Shown: positions 36,637-46,905, counted from the stretch's first letter. The stretch: 64,000 nt of DNA from DASPKM01 sp963817075 (GCA_963817075.1 CAWFMT010000001.1:124001-188000), one strand, 5' to 3'. The notes: a model not told the origin generated them from the letters alone. Numbers and translations are program-made.

Positions 36637-38742
36637 ATGTACAATGTTCTGGGAATTCAGAAATCGTTTTCTAATTTCTTCGCTTTTCTATTTATTCCTG
36701 TCCTTGCCATACTCCCCAATCTTGATGTCAAGGGCCAGAGACAAATTATCACTCCCACTCTTCACCATATTCGCTCAGTTGAAGAACTTGAATGGGAAGA
36801 ATTCAAAAATTCGATCCCTAAAAAAGAACTACATACCATTTTTAGTTGGCAGGGAAATGAAACTGAACATTCCATTTCAATCAGGCAATATGATGTAAAA
36901 CAGGAATGGCATGTATTTTTGAATGGAAAGAAGTTGGGTTCCCTTGTTGCAGACGGAAACGACATGCGGGTATATTATCCAGTTGCAAAGGGATTACTAA
37001 TTAATGGCGAGAATATTCTAAAGATCATTCAGTCCGACAAAATACCAGATGATATTCGTGTTGGTGAAATTTTTATTGATAAGAGATCTGTCTCAGAAGT
37101 ATTGGGAGAATCCAGGATGAACTTTGAAATCCGGGAAAAGCCTTCAGGGAAATTTCTTCCATCCCGACTCACTATTGTGAATGAATCAGGCAGTCTTCAA
37201 TCTATTTCAATTTCCGAAAGAGAAGAATTGGCCCATCGCCCGGGAATCTTGTATACCGGAAATGGAAAGGCATCATTCAAACTGCCTGCTGGAAAATATC
37301 GGATATATGCGAGTCGGGGTTTTGAATATGGGATTGATTCCTTCAAAGTCCTGGTCAAACCAGGGCAAGTAGTCAGCAAAGTATTCATGATCACAAAGGA
37401 AGTTTCAACACATGGTTGGATTAGTTCCGATACTCATATTCATACTCTCACCAATTCTGGCCATGGGGATGCAACCAGCAAGCAGCGTCTACTTGCGATT
37501 GCGGGTGAAGGAATCGAATTGCCAGTATTCACAGAGCACAATGCTATTCATAATTATAGATCTCTTTCGAAAGAATTGAAGCTTGATAGTTTCTTTACAA
37601 ATGTTGCCGGCAATGAACTAACAACATCGATTGGGCATTTTAATCAGTTTCCATTTTCTCAGGATGAAGTACTTCCTGATCATAAGATAAGTTCCTGGAA
37701 GGCGATAAAAGAAAATCTGCCAGAAGAAAATAAAAAAATAATTATTCTGAATCACGGTCGTGATATTCATAACGGATTTCGTCCATTTGATCCTTCCCGT
37801 CATATTTCAATTGCTGGTATGAATATGGAAAAATGGGATATCCCAGCCAATGCCATGGAGGTCATTAATTCGGGAGCATTGCTAAATGACCGGCTTCAAT
37901 TGTTTAAGGATTGGTTTGGACTTCTAAATCGAGGAATCCATTTAAGTCCCATCGGGGCAAGCGATTCTCATGATGTTGGCAGGTATCTGGTTGGTCAGGC
38001 CAGGACATACATTCGGGGAAATGATAATGATCCTTCGCAGATTAATATTAGTGAAGTCATCAAAAATTTAAAGTCCGGAAAGGTTAGCGTGAGCTTCGGA
38101 TTGTTTCCAGAGATCATGGTGAATGAAAAGTTTGAATCAGGTGATTTGGCGTCAGCATCCGGTACTATGAGTGTAAGAGTTACTGTGGGAGCTCCAGGAT
38201 GGATCAAGGCTGATCAGATATCAATTTACTCGAACGGAATAAAGGTCATTTCTTCCAAGATCAATAATAAGAAAGGTGAATTCAAATGGAGTGGCACCTG
38301 GAAATTGAATGTAGGAAAACAGGATTTTTTCCTGGTTGCAATTGCTGAAGGAGAAGGTACAAACCATCTGTTTTGGCCAATTGTAAAACCTTATCAACCC
38401 ACTGGCAAAAGCTGGAAATCTTATGTTGCTGGTATCACTGGCGCAGTTTGGATTGATGCCGATGGTGATGGGAAACCAACCAGTGGATACGAATATGCTA
38501 AAAAGATAATTGCAGAAACCGGAATAGATCTTTCAAAAATAATTGCAAAGCTTTCACTCTTTGATGAAGCTGTAGCAGTGCAGATGGCCAGTCTCCTGTA
38601 TGAAAAAGGTGTGGATCTAAATTCTGGTGAGGTAAAAATTGCGATTAATAAAGGTTCTAGATCAACGAGAGAAGGTTTCGAAAAGTTTACTGTGCAGTTG
38701 AATGAATATTTGAAAAAAGTCAAAATTAAAAATGAAAAATGA
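36637..38742 (+). CDS. CehA/McbA family metallohydrolase (PHP-like)
   Basis: Secreted protein of 701 residues with a signal peptide (FAFLFIPVLAILPNLDVKG). N-terminal beta domains precede a PHP-like metal-dependent hydrolase domain: SSDTHIHTLTNSGHGD (about residues 262-277), VFTEHNAIHNY, a central ILNHGRD and GASDSHDVGRY provide metal ligands. The C-terminus has a further beta domain and DADGDGKPTSGYEYA. The CehA/McbA name comes from carbaryl hydrolase-like proteins, but the physiological substrate here is not readable. It follows the LysR gene by about 100 bp. The stop TGA falls in an AAAAATG heptamer array. Confidence 0.82.
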   Translation: MYNVLGIQKSFSNFFAFLFIPVLAILPNLDVKGQRQIITPTLHHIRSVEELEWEEFKNSIPKKELHTIFSWQGNETEHSISIRQYDVKQEWHVFLNGKKLGSLVADGNDMRVYYPVAKGLLINGENILKIIQSDKIPDDIRVGEIFIDKRSVSEVLGESRMNFEIREKPSGKFLPSRLTIVNESGSLQSISISEREELAHRPGILYTGNGKASFKLPAGKYRIYASRGFEYGIDSFKVLVKPGQVVSKVFMITKEVSTHGWISSDTHIHTLTNSGHGDATSKQRLLAIAGEGIELPVFTEHNAIHNYRSLSKELKLDSFFTNVAGNELTTSIGHFNQFPFSQDEVLPDHKISSWKAIKENLPEENKKIIILNHGRDIHNGFRPFDPSRHISIAGMNMEKWDIPANAMEVINSGALLNDRLQLFKDWFGLLNRGIHLSPIGASDSHDVGRYLVGQARTYIRGNDNDPSQINISEVIKNLKSGKVSVSFGLFPEIMVNEKFESGDLASASGTMSVRVTVGAPGWIKADQISIYSNGIKVISSKINNKKGEFKWSGTWKLNVGKQDFFLVAIAEGEGTNHLFWPIVKPYQPTGKSWKSYVAGITGAVWIDADGDGKPTSGYEYAKKIIAETGIDLSKIIAKLSLFDEAVAVQMASLLYEKGVDLNSGEVKIAINKGSRSTREGFEKFTVQLNEYLKKVKIKNEK

Positions 38743-38756
38743 AAAATGTAAAAATA
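38728..38756. repeat. AAAAATG heptamer array at CehA-type gene end
   Basis: Units AAAATTA, AAAATGA, AAAATGA, AAAATGT. The TGA stop of the upstream gene (38740-38742) is part of the array. Confidence 0.75.
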
Positions 38757-38761
38757 GAAGT

Positions 38762-38800
38762 TTCACGCAAAGAATGGTAAGACAGCAAAGACGCTAAGGC
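38762..38800. repeat. Degenerate TTAACCGC-family sequence
   Basis: CACGCAAAGAATGG then GACAGCAAAGACGCTAAGG between convergent genes. Similar to the G/C/A-rich inner part of the palindrome family, without clear ends. Confidence 0.4.
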
Positions 38801-38811
38801 TTCTTTCTGCA

Positions 38812-38850
38812 ATTCAAACCCGAAACTCTAAACTCTAAACCCGAAACTCA
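38812..38850. repeat. AAACTCT heptamer tandem repeat at sortilin gene end
   Basis: Units AAACCCG, AAACTCT, AAACTCT, AAACCCG, AAACTCA. The last supplies the minus-strand TGA stop (38848-38850), just as at 3001-3047. Confidence 0.75.
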
Positions 38851-41800
38851 TTGCTTCCACTCAGGCAATCTCCCTGGCGTATAAGGTGCCCCACTTTGCT
38901 CAAGAACTTTCTCCAATCTTTTCACTTCAGCATCCACAGCTTTCATTTCAGTCATTATAGGATTAAATTGTTTTGTTGCATCATTCAAAGAATTAGCAAA
39001 TGTGGTTGTATGCGCTGTAGTTGTTGACAACAGTCCAAAGAGAATGCTGCCAAGTCGGCTTCTGATAGAAGTAGGTGCTTCAAATTCCCTTCTTAATAAA
39101 GTAGCATCTCCGTTCATCGCGCGATCCATAATATCCAATCTTCCTTCCAACGCCACCATTTCTTTAATTATAGATGCATTTGGTAACTGAAGACCAGCCA
39201 CCTTCATGTACTTCAATTTATTCCTCAACTCTCCCAAATATTCATTTGTACCCTCCACAACCCTGTAAAGCTCTTCAGTCTTTTTCCCAAAACTTATCAA
39301 TGCATTCTTATCAGTCGCGGGCATTGATGCCATATTTAGAGCTTCTATTTTAAATGGTTGAGGTTGTACTAATTCAGTAAAACTTCCATCCTCGAATTTG
39401 CTTAGAGATACCTTGTAATTACCTGGCATCACCATGATACCCTGGTCAGGTGAGGCAAAAACATTCCATTCAGGAAAAACATCAAAGTTTACGACTGATT
39501 TACTACTCCTTCTGAAATCCCAGGTAACCTGATGCATGCCTTTCGATGCAGGAGCATCCAGTCGTCTTACCACATTTCCTGTTTCATCAGTAACTGTAAA
39601 AAGAAGATAAGGTGATGGCTGAGCATCTTCCAACCTTAAGGAATCAATTGAGGGATAGAAGGGGGATTGATTATTCTTTATCAATTCTTTCTCGACTTCC
39701 TTTCTTTTTTCTTTAAGCGTTTTTATATCATCCTTTAAATAATAAGTAAATACTGATCCGGGTTTAGGATTTGGCACATTCCAATAACTCTCCCCCATAA
39801 ATCCTTTTCCTCTCACTCCTAGAGGCATTGATTCAATAAACATCCAGGAATTTTCGATAGGAGAGATAAATGCATTCTTCTCAAGGTCCTCTGTCTTCAA
39901 ATTTCTCAAAGGAGTAAAATCGTCCAGTACATAAAATCCTCGTCCGAATGTTGCAAGCACAAGATCATTGTCACGCTTGTGGATTTCCATATCCTTTACT
40001 GCAATTGGTGGCAAACCACCTTTTAGTTGAATCCACTTACCCCCTCCATCGATGCTGAAGAAAACTCCAAATTCTGTTCCTGCAAATAAGAGCTTAGGGT
40101 TTATATGATCTTCTGCAATGCTATAAACAGTTCCTCTCTCAGGTAAATTACTCTGAATGGGAACCCATGATTTTCCGCCATTCGTAGTTTTGAATAGATA
40201 GGGTTTGAAATCCCCATATCGGTGATGATTGAATGCTGAATAGGCAACATTCTTATCATGCGCCGAAGCGAGGATCATGTTTACATATGTACGTTCCGGT
40301 ACTCCGGGAATATTATCAATTTTTGTCCAGGTTTTGCCCCCATCCGTTGTGATTTGAACCAGGCCATCATCTGTGCCCGTATATAGAATATTTTCATCGA
40401 CCGGCGATTCTGCGATTGTGGTAACCTGACCATATACATCGGTAGATGCATTTTTCATAACAGCATCCACACCCCAAACCCTACCCATGACCGTTAATTT
40501 ATTCCGATCCAATCCTCTTGACAGATCATTGCTAACCATGGTCCATGTATTTCCCTGGTCATCTGTTCTGTATAATTTATTTGAAGCGAAATAAACCCGT
40601 TTGTGGTCGTGTCTCGAGATTAGAAGTGGAGCATCCCAATTCCATCTTAATGGTGATTCACCTGAAGCTTCAACCGGTCTGATTTCGATGCTCTCCCCAC
40701 TCTTTCTATCGAACCGGACAAGTCCTCCGTACTGCGACTGTGCATAGATGATATTTGGATCAGCATAATCCGCCTGGCTCTCAAATCCATCTCCTCCATT
40801 TGTAATAAACCAATCGCTGTTCACGATTCCATTGGCACTAAGGGTACGCGAAGGTCCACCCATACTGAAATTATCCTGTGTGCCGCCATATACGTAATAG
40901 AAAGGAAAACTATTATCAAGAGAAACCTTGTAGAATTGAGTGACTGGCAGATTTGCTTTATAATCCCAGTTTGCACCTGCATCAAAAGATTCATAAACAC
41001 CTCCGTCGCAGCCAACAAGCATATGTTTGGTGTTTGATGGGTTTACCCAGATCACGTGGTTGTCCACATGCTTGCTTTTTTCGCCCAACATTTTAAAACT
41101 CGCTCCACCATCGTCACTCACCTGCAGGTAAACATTCATAGAATAAATGCGATTCAGGTTTCTTGGATCGCAAAAAATTTCCTGGTAATAATTTCCAGAG
41201 GTCGCATGACTGCTTTTCTTCTGCCATGATGCACCCCTATCAGTTGATGCAAAGAGTCCGCCTTTACTATCAGCTGCTTCAACAACCGCGAATAAATAAT
41301 CAGGGTTAACAGGACTAATTGCCATTCCAATCCTTCCGAGATCTACGTCAGAAGGTATACCCTTCATCATCTTATTCCAACTTGCTCCACCATCAGTACT
41401 CTTATACATGGCGCTCTCGGGACCACCACCGATATATGTAAAGACCTTTCGTTGCCGTTGATGTGCCGCAGCATAAACAACATCAGGATGCCTGGGATCC
41501 AGCATTACTTCATTGAATCCAGTATGCTCACTCACAGTAAGCACAGCCTTCCAGGTTTTCCCACCATCGGTGGTTTTGTAAATTCCTCTCTCGCCACCAC
41601 TACTCCAGAGTGGTCCGTAGGCAGCCACATATACAACATCTGAATTTCTTGGATCAATAACAATCTTCCCTATATGCTCGGATTTGGTAAGTCCCATATT
41701 TTTCCACGACTTTCCAGCATCCTCGCTCTTATATATGCCATCCCCATAACCAACAACACGCTGGTTATTATTCTCACCGCTCCCAACCCAAACAACATTT

Positions 41801-42141
41801 GGATTATTTGGATCGAGGGTGATGCATCCAATAGAAAAAGAAACCTGTCCATCAAATATTGGAGAAAATGTAACGCCTGAATTAATGGTCTTCCAGACTC
41901 CACCGCTAGCTGATGCTACATAATATTCTGAGATGTTCCTGGGATTCACAGCCAGGTCAACTATCCTGCCTGAGGTCAAAGCCGGACCGATGCTCCTGAA
42001 TCTCAGTTCTGAGAAGGTGGAAGACTCAAATGCAGTTTTGCTTTCTTCTTTTTTTGCGGGCGAATTTTCTTTTTTCTGACCAAAGGAAATTAATGAAACT
42101 GATAATAATCCCCCGAGGAGGAAGGAAGAAAGGCATCTCAT
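38848..42141 (-). CDS. Sortilin/VPS10-type BNR-repeat glycosidase-like protein
   Basis: Secreted protein of 1,097 residues with a signal peptide (LGGLLSVSLISFGQ). Two successive seven-bladed propellers are indicated by many BNR/Asp-box strands: YKSEDAGKSWKNMG, YKTTDGGKTWKAVL, YKSTDGGASWNKMM, FASTDRGASWQKKS, YRTDDQGNTWTMVS, ITTDGGKTWTKID, FKTTNGGKSWVPI, FSIDGGGKWIQL. Blade geometry resembles GH74/sortilin-like proteins, though no GH74 catalytic Asp is confidently seen. The C-terminal 250 residues hold a beta sandwich (DETGNVVRRLDAPASKGMHQVTWDFR) and a helical tail. Common in Bacteroidota with unknown function; a xyloglucan link would be attractive given the locus but is unproven. Confidence 0.83.
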   Translation of the reverse strand: MRCLSSFLLGGLLSVSLISFGQKKENSPAKKEESKTAFESSTFSELRFRSIGPALTSGRIVDLAVNPRNISEYYVASASGGVWKTINSGVTFSPIFDGQVSFSIGCITLDPNNPNVVWVGSGENNNQRVVGYGDGIYKSEDAGKSWKNMGLTKSEHIGKIVIDPRNSDVVYVAAYGPLWSSGGERGIYKTTDGGKTWKAVLTVSEHTGFNEVMLDPRHPDVVYAAAHQRQRKVFTYIGGGPESAMYKSTDGGASWNKMMKGIPSDVDLGRIGMAISPVNPDYLFAVVEAADSKGGLFASTDRGASWQKKSSHATSGNYYQEIFCDPRNLNRIYSMNVYLQVSDDGGASFKMLGEKSKHVDNHVIWVNPSNTKHMLVGCDGGVYESFDAGANWDYKANLPVTQFYKVSLDNSFPFYYVYGGTQDNFSMGGPSRTLSANGIVNSDWFITNGGDGFESQADYADPNIIYAQSQYGGLVRFDRKSGESIEIRPVEASGESPLRWNWDAPLLISRHDHKRVYFASNKLYRTDDQGNTWTMVSNDLSRGLDRNKLTVMGRVWGVDAVMKNASTDVYGQVTTIAESPVDENILYTGTDDGLVQITTDGGKTWTKIDNIPGVPERTYVNMILASAHDKNVAYSAFNHHRYGDFKPYLFKTTNGGKSWVPIQSNLPERGTVYSIAEDHINPKLLFAGTEFGVFFSIDGGGKWIQLKGGLPPIAVKDMEIHKRDNDLVLATFGRGFYVLDDFTPLRNLKTEDLEKNAFISPIENSWMFIESMPLGVRGKGFMGESYWNVPNPKPGSVFTYYLKDDIKTLKEKRKEVEKELIKNNQSPFYPSIDSLRLEDAQPSPYLLFTVTDETGNVVRRLDAPASKGMHQVTWDFRRSSKSVVNFDVFPEWNVFASPDQGIMVMPGNYKVSLSKFEDGSFTELVQPQPFKIEALNMASMPATDKNALISFGKKTEELYRVVEGTNEYLGELRNKLKYMKVAGLQLPNASIIKEMVALEGRLDIMDRAMNGDATLLRREFEAPTSIRSRLGSILFGLLSTTTAHTTTFANSLNDATKQFNPIMTEMKAVDAEVKRLEKVLEQSGAPYTPGRLPEWKQ

Positions 42142-42189
42142 GAGCTTGTTTTTTGGAGAATGGAAACTAAATGATTCACAGGAGATAAA

Positions 42190-42238
42190 AAAGTTTGAAA
42201 GTTTGAGGGTTCGAAAGTTCGAGAGTTGACGGTTTGAG
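42190..42238. repeat. GTTTGAAA octamer array, left arm
   Basis: Units GTTTGAAA, GTTTGAGG, GTTCGAAA, GTTCGAGA, then GTTGACG and GTTTGAGG. Inverted partner at 42286-42327. Confidence 0.75.
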
Positions 42239-42240
42239 GA

Positions 42241-42280
42241 TTTAACCGCAAAGGCGAAAGGACGCTAGGTTACGCCATGG
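42241..42280. repeat. TTAACCGC palindrome family, half copy
   Basis: TTTAACCGCAAAGGCG then AAAGGACGCTAGGTTACGCC, sandwiched between inverted octamer arrays. Confidence 0.65.
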
Positions 42281-42285
42281 TCACC

Positions 42286-42327
42286 CAACTTTCGAACTTT
42301 CAAACTCTGGAACTCTCAAACTTGAAG
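42286..42327. repeat. AACTTTCG octamer array, right arm
   Basis: Units AACTTTCG, AACTTTCA, AACTCTGG, AACTCTCA, AACTTGAAG, reverse-complementary to the left arm. Confidence 0.75.
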
Positions 42328-42440
42328 ATTGTGTAAAAATCAGACAATTGCATTATGAATGTCAACCACCAGTCATCCATATTTTCCATTCACTGCTTTA
42401 ATAACCCTCCCTACATCCGTATTTCATCTATTTTATTACT

Positions 42441-43608
42441 ATGGTAAGTCACATACCCACACTTCGCTTTGCGAAAAAAATCTCTCTTGGATTGACCTTT
42501 CTTCTCACGGTTGCATTCAACTCTATTGATGCACAAAATACTGGTACATATTCAGTGGATGGAAAAATTAAGAATGAGTCAATAAAAGGAAAAGTGTTTC
42601 TGAGATATTGGTCAGATAACGGACCGTATCTTGATTCTTCGCTGATTTTAGATGGCAAATTCAGTTTCAAGGGCAAGGTTCCAGGAACTATCAAGTTTGC
42701 GAGATTATTCCTGGTAAAACCAAATGAGGCTGGCCCTTCAAATAATAATAACTCAGAAATTCTCCTTGAACAAGGCCATATAGAAGTTCAGGTAGAAAGA
42801 GATTTCATCGCCGCCAAATACTCAGGATCGAATCTTCAAAAAGAGTGGAATGAACTTCAGGAAAAATTAGTGGATGTAAAAAGAAAGGGATTTTTATTAG
42901 ATGAAGAATACGAAAAGGCTGAAAAGGAAAAAAATGAAGTTATCCGGGACAGATTGGTAAGTTTTGATTATCCGGCTCTGTTCATCGAAAAGCAAAAGAT
43001 ATTGGAGGCTTTCATAAAAAACCATCCCTCGTCGCTCATCAGCGCTTATAAATTCGATGATTTTGCAGGTGATGATATTAATCTAGCGATAGTTGAACCA
43101 GTTTATAATGCCCTGGATGAAAACTTAAAATCATTGGCGCCAGTTAAAGCCGTTGCGGAATTAATCAATATTGCGCGGCTTACATCTCCCGGGAAAACAG
43201 GCTCTTGAATTTAGCCAGGTTGATACTGCTGGGAGCCTTGTTTCACTCTCTTCATTCCGGGGAAAATATTTGTTGATCGATTTTTGGGCAGGTTGGTGCG
43301 TGCCCTGTAGAGCTGAAAATCCTAATCTTAAGAAGATCTATCAACAATTCAACAATAAAGGCTTTGAGATTCTGGGCGTATCACTGGATGGTGAGAGAAA
43401 ATCCTGGACCAATGCAATCGCTACAGATAAATTACCGTGGTCTCACGTAAGTGACCTCAAAGTTTTTGAAAATGCAGTTGCGGTAAAATATGGGATCAAA
43501 TCAATACCTCAAAACATCCTTGTAGACCCTGATGGAAAGATCATTGCCAAAAACCTAAAAGGTTCCGTGCTTACAAAGAAGATCACTGAGATTTTTCAGA
43601 TTCAATAA
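42441..43608 (+). pseudogene. TlpA-like thiol-disulfide oxidoreductase with DUF4369, single frameshift
   Basis: Periplasmic thioredoxin-fold protein, about 388 residues if repaired. The N-terminal frame has a signal peptide (LGLTFLLTVAFNSIDAQ), a DUF4369-like beta domain (GKIKNESIKGKVFLRYW) and a helical linker, and stops at 43208. The second frame, in line from about 43171, carries PGKQALEFSQVDTAGSLVS, SSFRGKYLLIDFWAGWC, the VPC half of the CxxC active site, and IPQNILVDPDGKIIAKNL. The join falls in CCCGGG at 43188-43193; dropping one base reads LTSPGKQALEF smoothly. The domain order is the common Bacteroidota one, so the break looks like a sequencing indel. It may reduce disulfides in exported proteins. 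Confidence 0.88.
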
Positions 43609-43619
43609 ATATCTGGTCC

Positions 43620-44687
43620 CTATTCTGTTTCAACTGATTTCCCAGCTGCAGGCTTATTTGGAATTTCTTTCCTGATTGCCGGAGCCACTTTTGTACCTAA
43701 TAATTCGATCGCATTTAAAATTTTATTATGCGGCATCGCTCCAATGCTCATCTGTGCAAGAAATCTCGTGTGACCAAAGAGTTCATGTTCATATAGAATC
43801 TTATCTATTACTTCCTGCGGACTTCCAACTAATAATGCCCCCTTGGGTTGAGTTGATGCATCGAATTGCTGACGGCTTGCTGGCGGCCAACCTCTCTCCT
43901 TCCCGATCCTGCCCATAACCTCTGCATATGGAGGATAAAATTCGTCTCTGGCTTCTTGTGAAGTATCGGAGATATATGCATGCGAATTGATCCCTAATTG
44001 CATCTTATTAATATCATGACCAGCTTTTTGGTAGGCTTCCTTATATAGGTTAACTAGGGAAACAAAATGTGATGGGTATCCACCGATTATAGCAAGTGCT
44101 AGCGGAAGTCCATATTCAGCGGCTCTCACTACTGATTCTGGTGTACCACCTACAGCAATCCAAATCGGTATTTGTTTTTGAAAAGGTTGCGGGTAAACTC
44201 CACGGTTATTAATTGTTTGCGTATGCTTCCCCTTCCAGGTAATTCTTTCATTCTTCGTTAATCGAACAAGCATTTCCAGCTTTTCAGAAAATAATTCATC
44301 ATAATCTTCAAGATCATAACCAAAAAGCGGGAAAGATTCAATAAAGGAGCCTCGTCCGGCCATTATTTCCGCACGACCCCCTGATAAAAGGTCAACAGTT
44401 GCGTATTGCTGAAATACTCGAACAGGATCCTCAGAACTTAATACCGTAACTGCACTTGAGAGTTTAATATTCTTTGTTTTCACTGCTGCTGCACCTAAGA
44501 CGACTGCAGGAGCCGAGATCGCATAATCAGATCGGTGGTGTTCGCCCAAAGCAAACAAATCCAATCCAACCTGGTCCGCTAACTCTATCTCTTCCATTAA
44601 ATTCTGGAACCTCGTATGCCCATCGATTTTTTCTCCAGTCTGGGGGTGTGTTCCTATATCGCCAAATGTATAGATGCCAATTTCCAT
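43620..44687 (-). CDS. LLM class flavin-dependent oxidoreductase (bacterial luciferase-like)
   Basis: FMN-dependent monooxygenase-fold protein of 355 residues, cytoplasmic. Family features are EIGIYTFGDIGTHP at the first strand, LFALGEHHRSDYAISAPAV with the conserved His pair, AVTVLSSEDPVRVFQQYAT, LSGGRAEIMAGRGSFIES and PIWIAVGGTPESVVRAAEYG. The C-terminal LLVGSPQEVIDKI helix is typical. It is convergent with the TlpA-like gene (11-bp gap). Substrate unknown; no partner flavin reductase is in the window. Confidence 0.93.
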   Translation of the reverse strand: MEIGIYTFGDIGTHPQTGEKIDGHTRFQNLMEEIELADQVGLDLFALGEHHRSDYAISAPAVVLGAAAVKTKNIKLSSAVTVLSSEDPVRVFQQYATVDLLSGGRAEIMAGRGSFIESFPLFGYDLEDYDELFSEKLEMLVRLTKNERITWKGKHTQTINNRGVYPQPFQKQIPIWIAVGGTPESVVRAAEYGLPLALAIIGGYPSHFVSLVNLYKEAYQKAGHDINKMQLGINSHAYISDTSQEARDEFYPPYAEVMGRIGKERGWPPASRQQFDASTQPKGALLVGSPQEVIDKILYEHELFGHTRFLAQMSIGAMPHNKILNAIELLGTKVAPAIRKEIPNKPAAGKSVETE

Positions 44688-44859
44688 AGTTCAACTTTTT
44701 GAAAGCATGTTCATCCAATAGATCCCATTGGTGATTTGCAAAAATATGACCGGATAAGCTTAATAAAGCAAGTGCAATCATCAGACCATATATGTACCTC
44801 CATCCCCTCGCAATGATTTTTGTATCCAAATCATTAACTTAAAGCCTCAACAACATAAT

Positions 44860-46902
44860 ATGCGAAAATATTCTCTCCTTCTTTTTTGTATCCTGTCAAT
44901 CACAATTGTGAATGGACAGAAAAAATCTTTGACGCATGAATCGATGTGGATGATGAAACGCGTGTCAGCTCCTGAAGTGAGTCCTGATGGTAAATGGATT
45001 GTATTCAGTATGCAGGAACCATCTTACAACGATAAAGAAGTCACCAATGATCTCTGGATAATCTCTTCTGATGGTGGGCAGCCAAGACGGATTACATCAG
45101 GCAGATCTTCAGAGTCGGGCTATAAATGGAGCCCTGATAGCAAGTCTATCGCCTTTTCAACAAAAAGGGAAGAGGATGAGGTTTCGCAGATCTATGTTTT
45201 GAATGTAAGGGATGGAGGGGAAGCACAAAGGATCACATCGCTATCAATGGGAGCTGGTAGTCCGGTTTGGAGCCCAGATGGCAAAATGTTATTATTTACC
45301 AATAAAGTTTTTCCAGGTGGCTTCACCGATTCAGCAAATAAAAAAATCACCGAAGAAAGGAAAAAAACAAAATACAATGCGAGGGTTTACACCAGTTTCC
45401 CAATAAGAAATTGGGATGTTTGGAATGATGACAAACAAACGCATGTATTCATACAAAGCATTGAGCCAGGATCTACACCTAAGGATATTTTTACATCGGT
45501 TTCAGCTCTTGTGAAAGAAGGTTTCAATTTCACTGGTTCATTATGCTGGGCACCGAATAGTAAAGAAGTTATTTTTTCAGCCTCTACTGATTATACAACC
45601 GCCGCATGGCAGGAGCCTTCAACCAACCTATTTAGGATTTCAATTGAAGGAGGAGATGCAGTTCAGTTGACAAAAGATGGTAATGATTATGGATCACCAG
45701 CCTTTAGTAAAGATGGAAAATTTCTGGTGTGCCTAAGCTCAGCAAATAATAATAAACAGATTTATAATCTGTCGAAGCTTACCAGATTTGATTGGCCCGC
45801 AATGGCAAATAAAACCACACTTGCGCCAACACTTGACAGACCTATCAACAATTTTGCATTCAGCAATGATAATAAGATCGTGATGAGCGTTGAGGACATG
45901 GGTAATGATCGGGTTTTCATAATGGACTTACAAAGTAAAACTCCTGAAGCGGTTACTACAATTGATGGATCATTTACTGCAGTTAGTATTTCAGACGACG
46001 GAAAAACAATTGCTTCACTTTATGAAAATGCATCTAAACCAGCTGAAATCGTTCAAATTCATAGCCCCAAAAAGGTAATAAGTTTTCTTACACATTATAA
46101 TGACGCAGCGCTCGCAACGCTGGACCTGCCAGCACCTGAAACCGTTTGGTTTACTTCAAGCAGAAATAAGAAAATTAAAAGTCTGTTAGTAAAACCAGCT
46201 GGATTTGACCCCAACAAAAAATACCCACTCTTTGTAGTTATGCATGGAGGTCCGGCGGGTGCATGGAAAAATAATTGGGGATACAGATGGAATTATCAGC
46301 TGCTTGCCTCACCTGGTTATGTAGTACTATTGACTGATTATACCGGATCTACAGGCTATGGAGAAAAATTCTCGCAGGAGATTCTCCATGATCCACTGAA
46401 GGGACCTGCTGATGAGATCAATGAAGCCGCTGCCGATGCTATAAAGAAATTTTCTTTTATCGATGGAAGCAGACAGGCGGCAGGTGGAGGAAGCTATGGT
46501 GGCCATCTTGCAAATTGGATGCAGGCAACAACTACGCACTATAAATGTCTGATAAGTCATGCCGGCATGGTGAATAGTGAATCACAGTATGCAACAAGCG
46601 ATGTAATGTATGGTCGGGAAGTTATGAACGGCGGACCTCCCTGGGTTGAAACAGCGGCCTGGAAGGACCAAAATCCGATTCGCTTTGCCGCAAAATTCAA
46701 AACTCCTGTACTGATTACTGTGGGAGAAAGAGATTACCGCGTACCTCTTAATAATTCAATTGAAAATTTCGGAGTGCTGCAAAGAATGAAGGTACCTTCC
46801 CGACTCGTTGTTTTTCCTGATGAAAATCATTGGATCTTAAAACCAGAAAATAGCAGATTCTGGGTGAAGGAAGTTCATGATTGGCTGAAGAAATATCTAT
46901 GA
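44860..46902 (+). CDS. S9 family prolyl oligopeptidase-type peptidase
   Basis: Exported serine peptidase of 680 residues with a signal peptide (YSLLLFCILSITIVNG). The N-terminal WD40-like propeller has repeated PD40 units such as SPEVSPDGKWIVFSM, YKWSPDSKSIAFST and PVWSPDGKMLLFTN. The C-terminal alpha/beta-hydrolase domain has the nucleophile Ser in AGGGSYGGHLANW (about residue 545), Asp in VGERDYRVPL (about 625) and His in DENHWILKP (about 657). It resembles dipeptidyl or acylaminoacyl peptidases. It lies before the GH106 gene with a 132-bp gap containing CTTCTGA-type repeats. Confidence 0.95.
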   Translation: MRKYSLLLFCILSITIVNGQKKSLTHESMWMMKRVSAPEVSPDGKWIVFSMQEPSYNDKEVTNDLWIISSDGGQPRRITSGRSSESGYKWSPDSKSIAFSTKREEDEVSQIYVLNVRDGGEAQRITSLSMGAGSPVWSPDGKMLLFTNKVFPGGFTDSANKKITEERKKTKYNARVYTSFPIRNWDVWNDDKQTHVFIQSIEPGSTPKDIFTSVSALVKEGFNFTGSLCWAPNSKEVIFSASTDYTTAAWQEPSTNLFRISIEGGDAVQLTKDGNDYGSPAFSKDGKFLVCLSSANNNKQIYNLSKLTRFDWPAMANKTTLAPTLDRPINNFAFSNDNKIVMSVEDMGNDRVFIMDLQSKTPEAVTTIDGSFTAVSISDDGKTIASLYENASKPAEIVQIHSPKKVISFLTHYNDAALATLDLPAPETVWFTSSRNKKIKSLLVKPAGFDPNKKYPLFVVMHGGPAGAWKNNWGYRWNYQLLASPGYVVLLTDYTGSTGYGEKFSQEILHDPLKGPADEINEAAADAIKKFSFIDGSRQAAGGGSYGGHLANWMQATTTHYKCLISHAGMVNSESQYATSDVMYGREVMNGGPPWVETAAWKDQNPIRFAAKFKTPVLITVGERDYRVPLNNSIENFGVLQRMKVPSRLVVFPDENHWILKPENSRFWVKEVHDWLKKYL

Positions 46903-46905
46903 TCG

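Larger units (their letters stand above)
42142..42440. other. Divergent intergenic region with nested inverted repeats
   Basis: GTTTGAAA-type octamers (42190-42238), a TTAACCGC half copy (42241-42280) and AACTTTCG-type octamers in inverse orientation (42286-42327). The two octamer arrays can pair with each other over about 40 bases around the palindrome copy. Confidence 0.6.

Noticed and set aside
38848..42141. Calling the 1,097-residue propeller protein a GH74 xyloglucanase
   Set aside because: BNR blades fit, but no confident GH74 catalytic Asp pair was seen; the sortilin-like family is safer.
44695..44829. Minus-strand short ORF with a hydrophobic segment before the LLM gene
   Set aside because: Extends out of frame into the LLM coding region; no homology and no separate stop. 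Probably chance.
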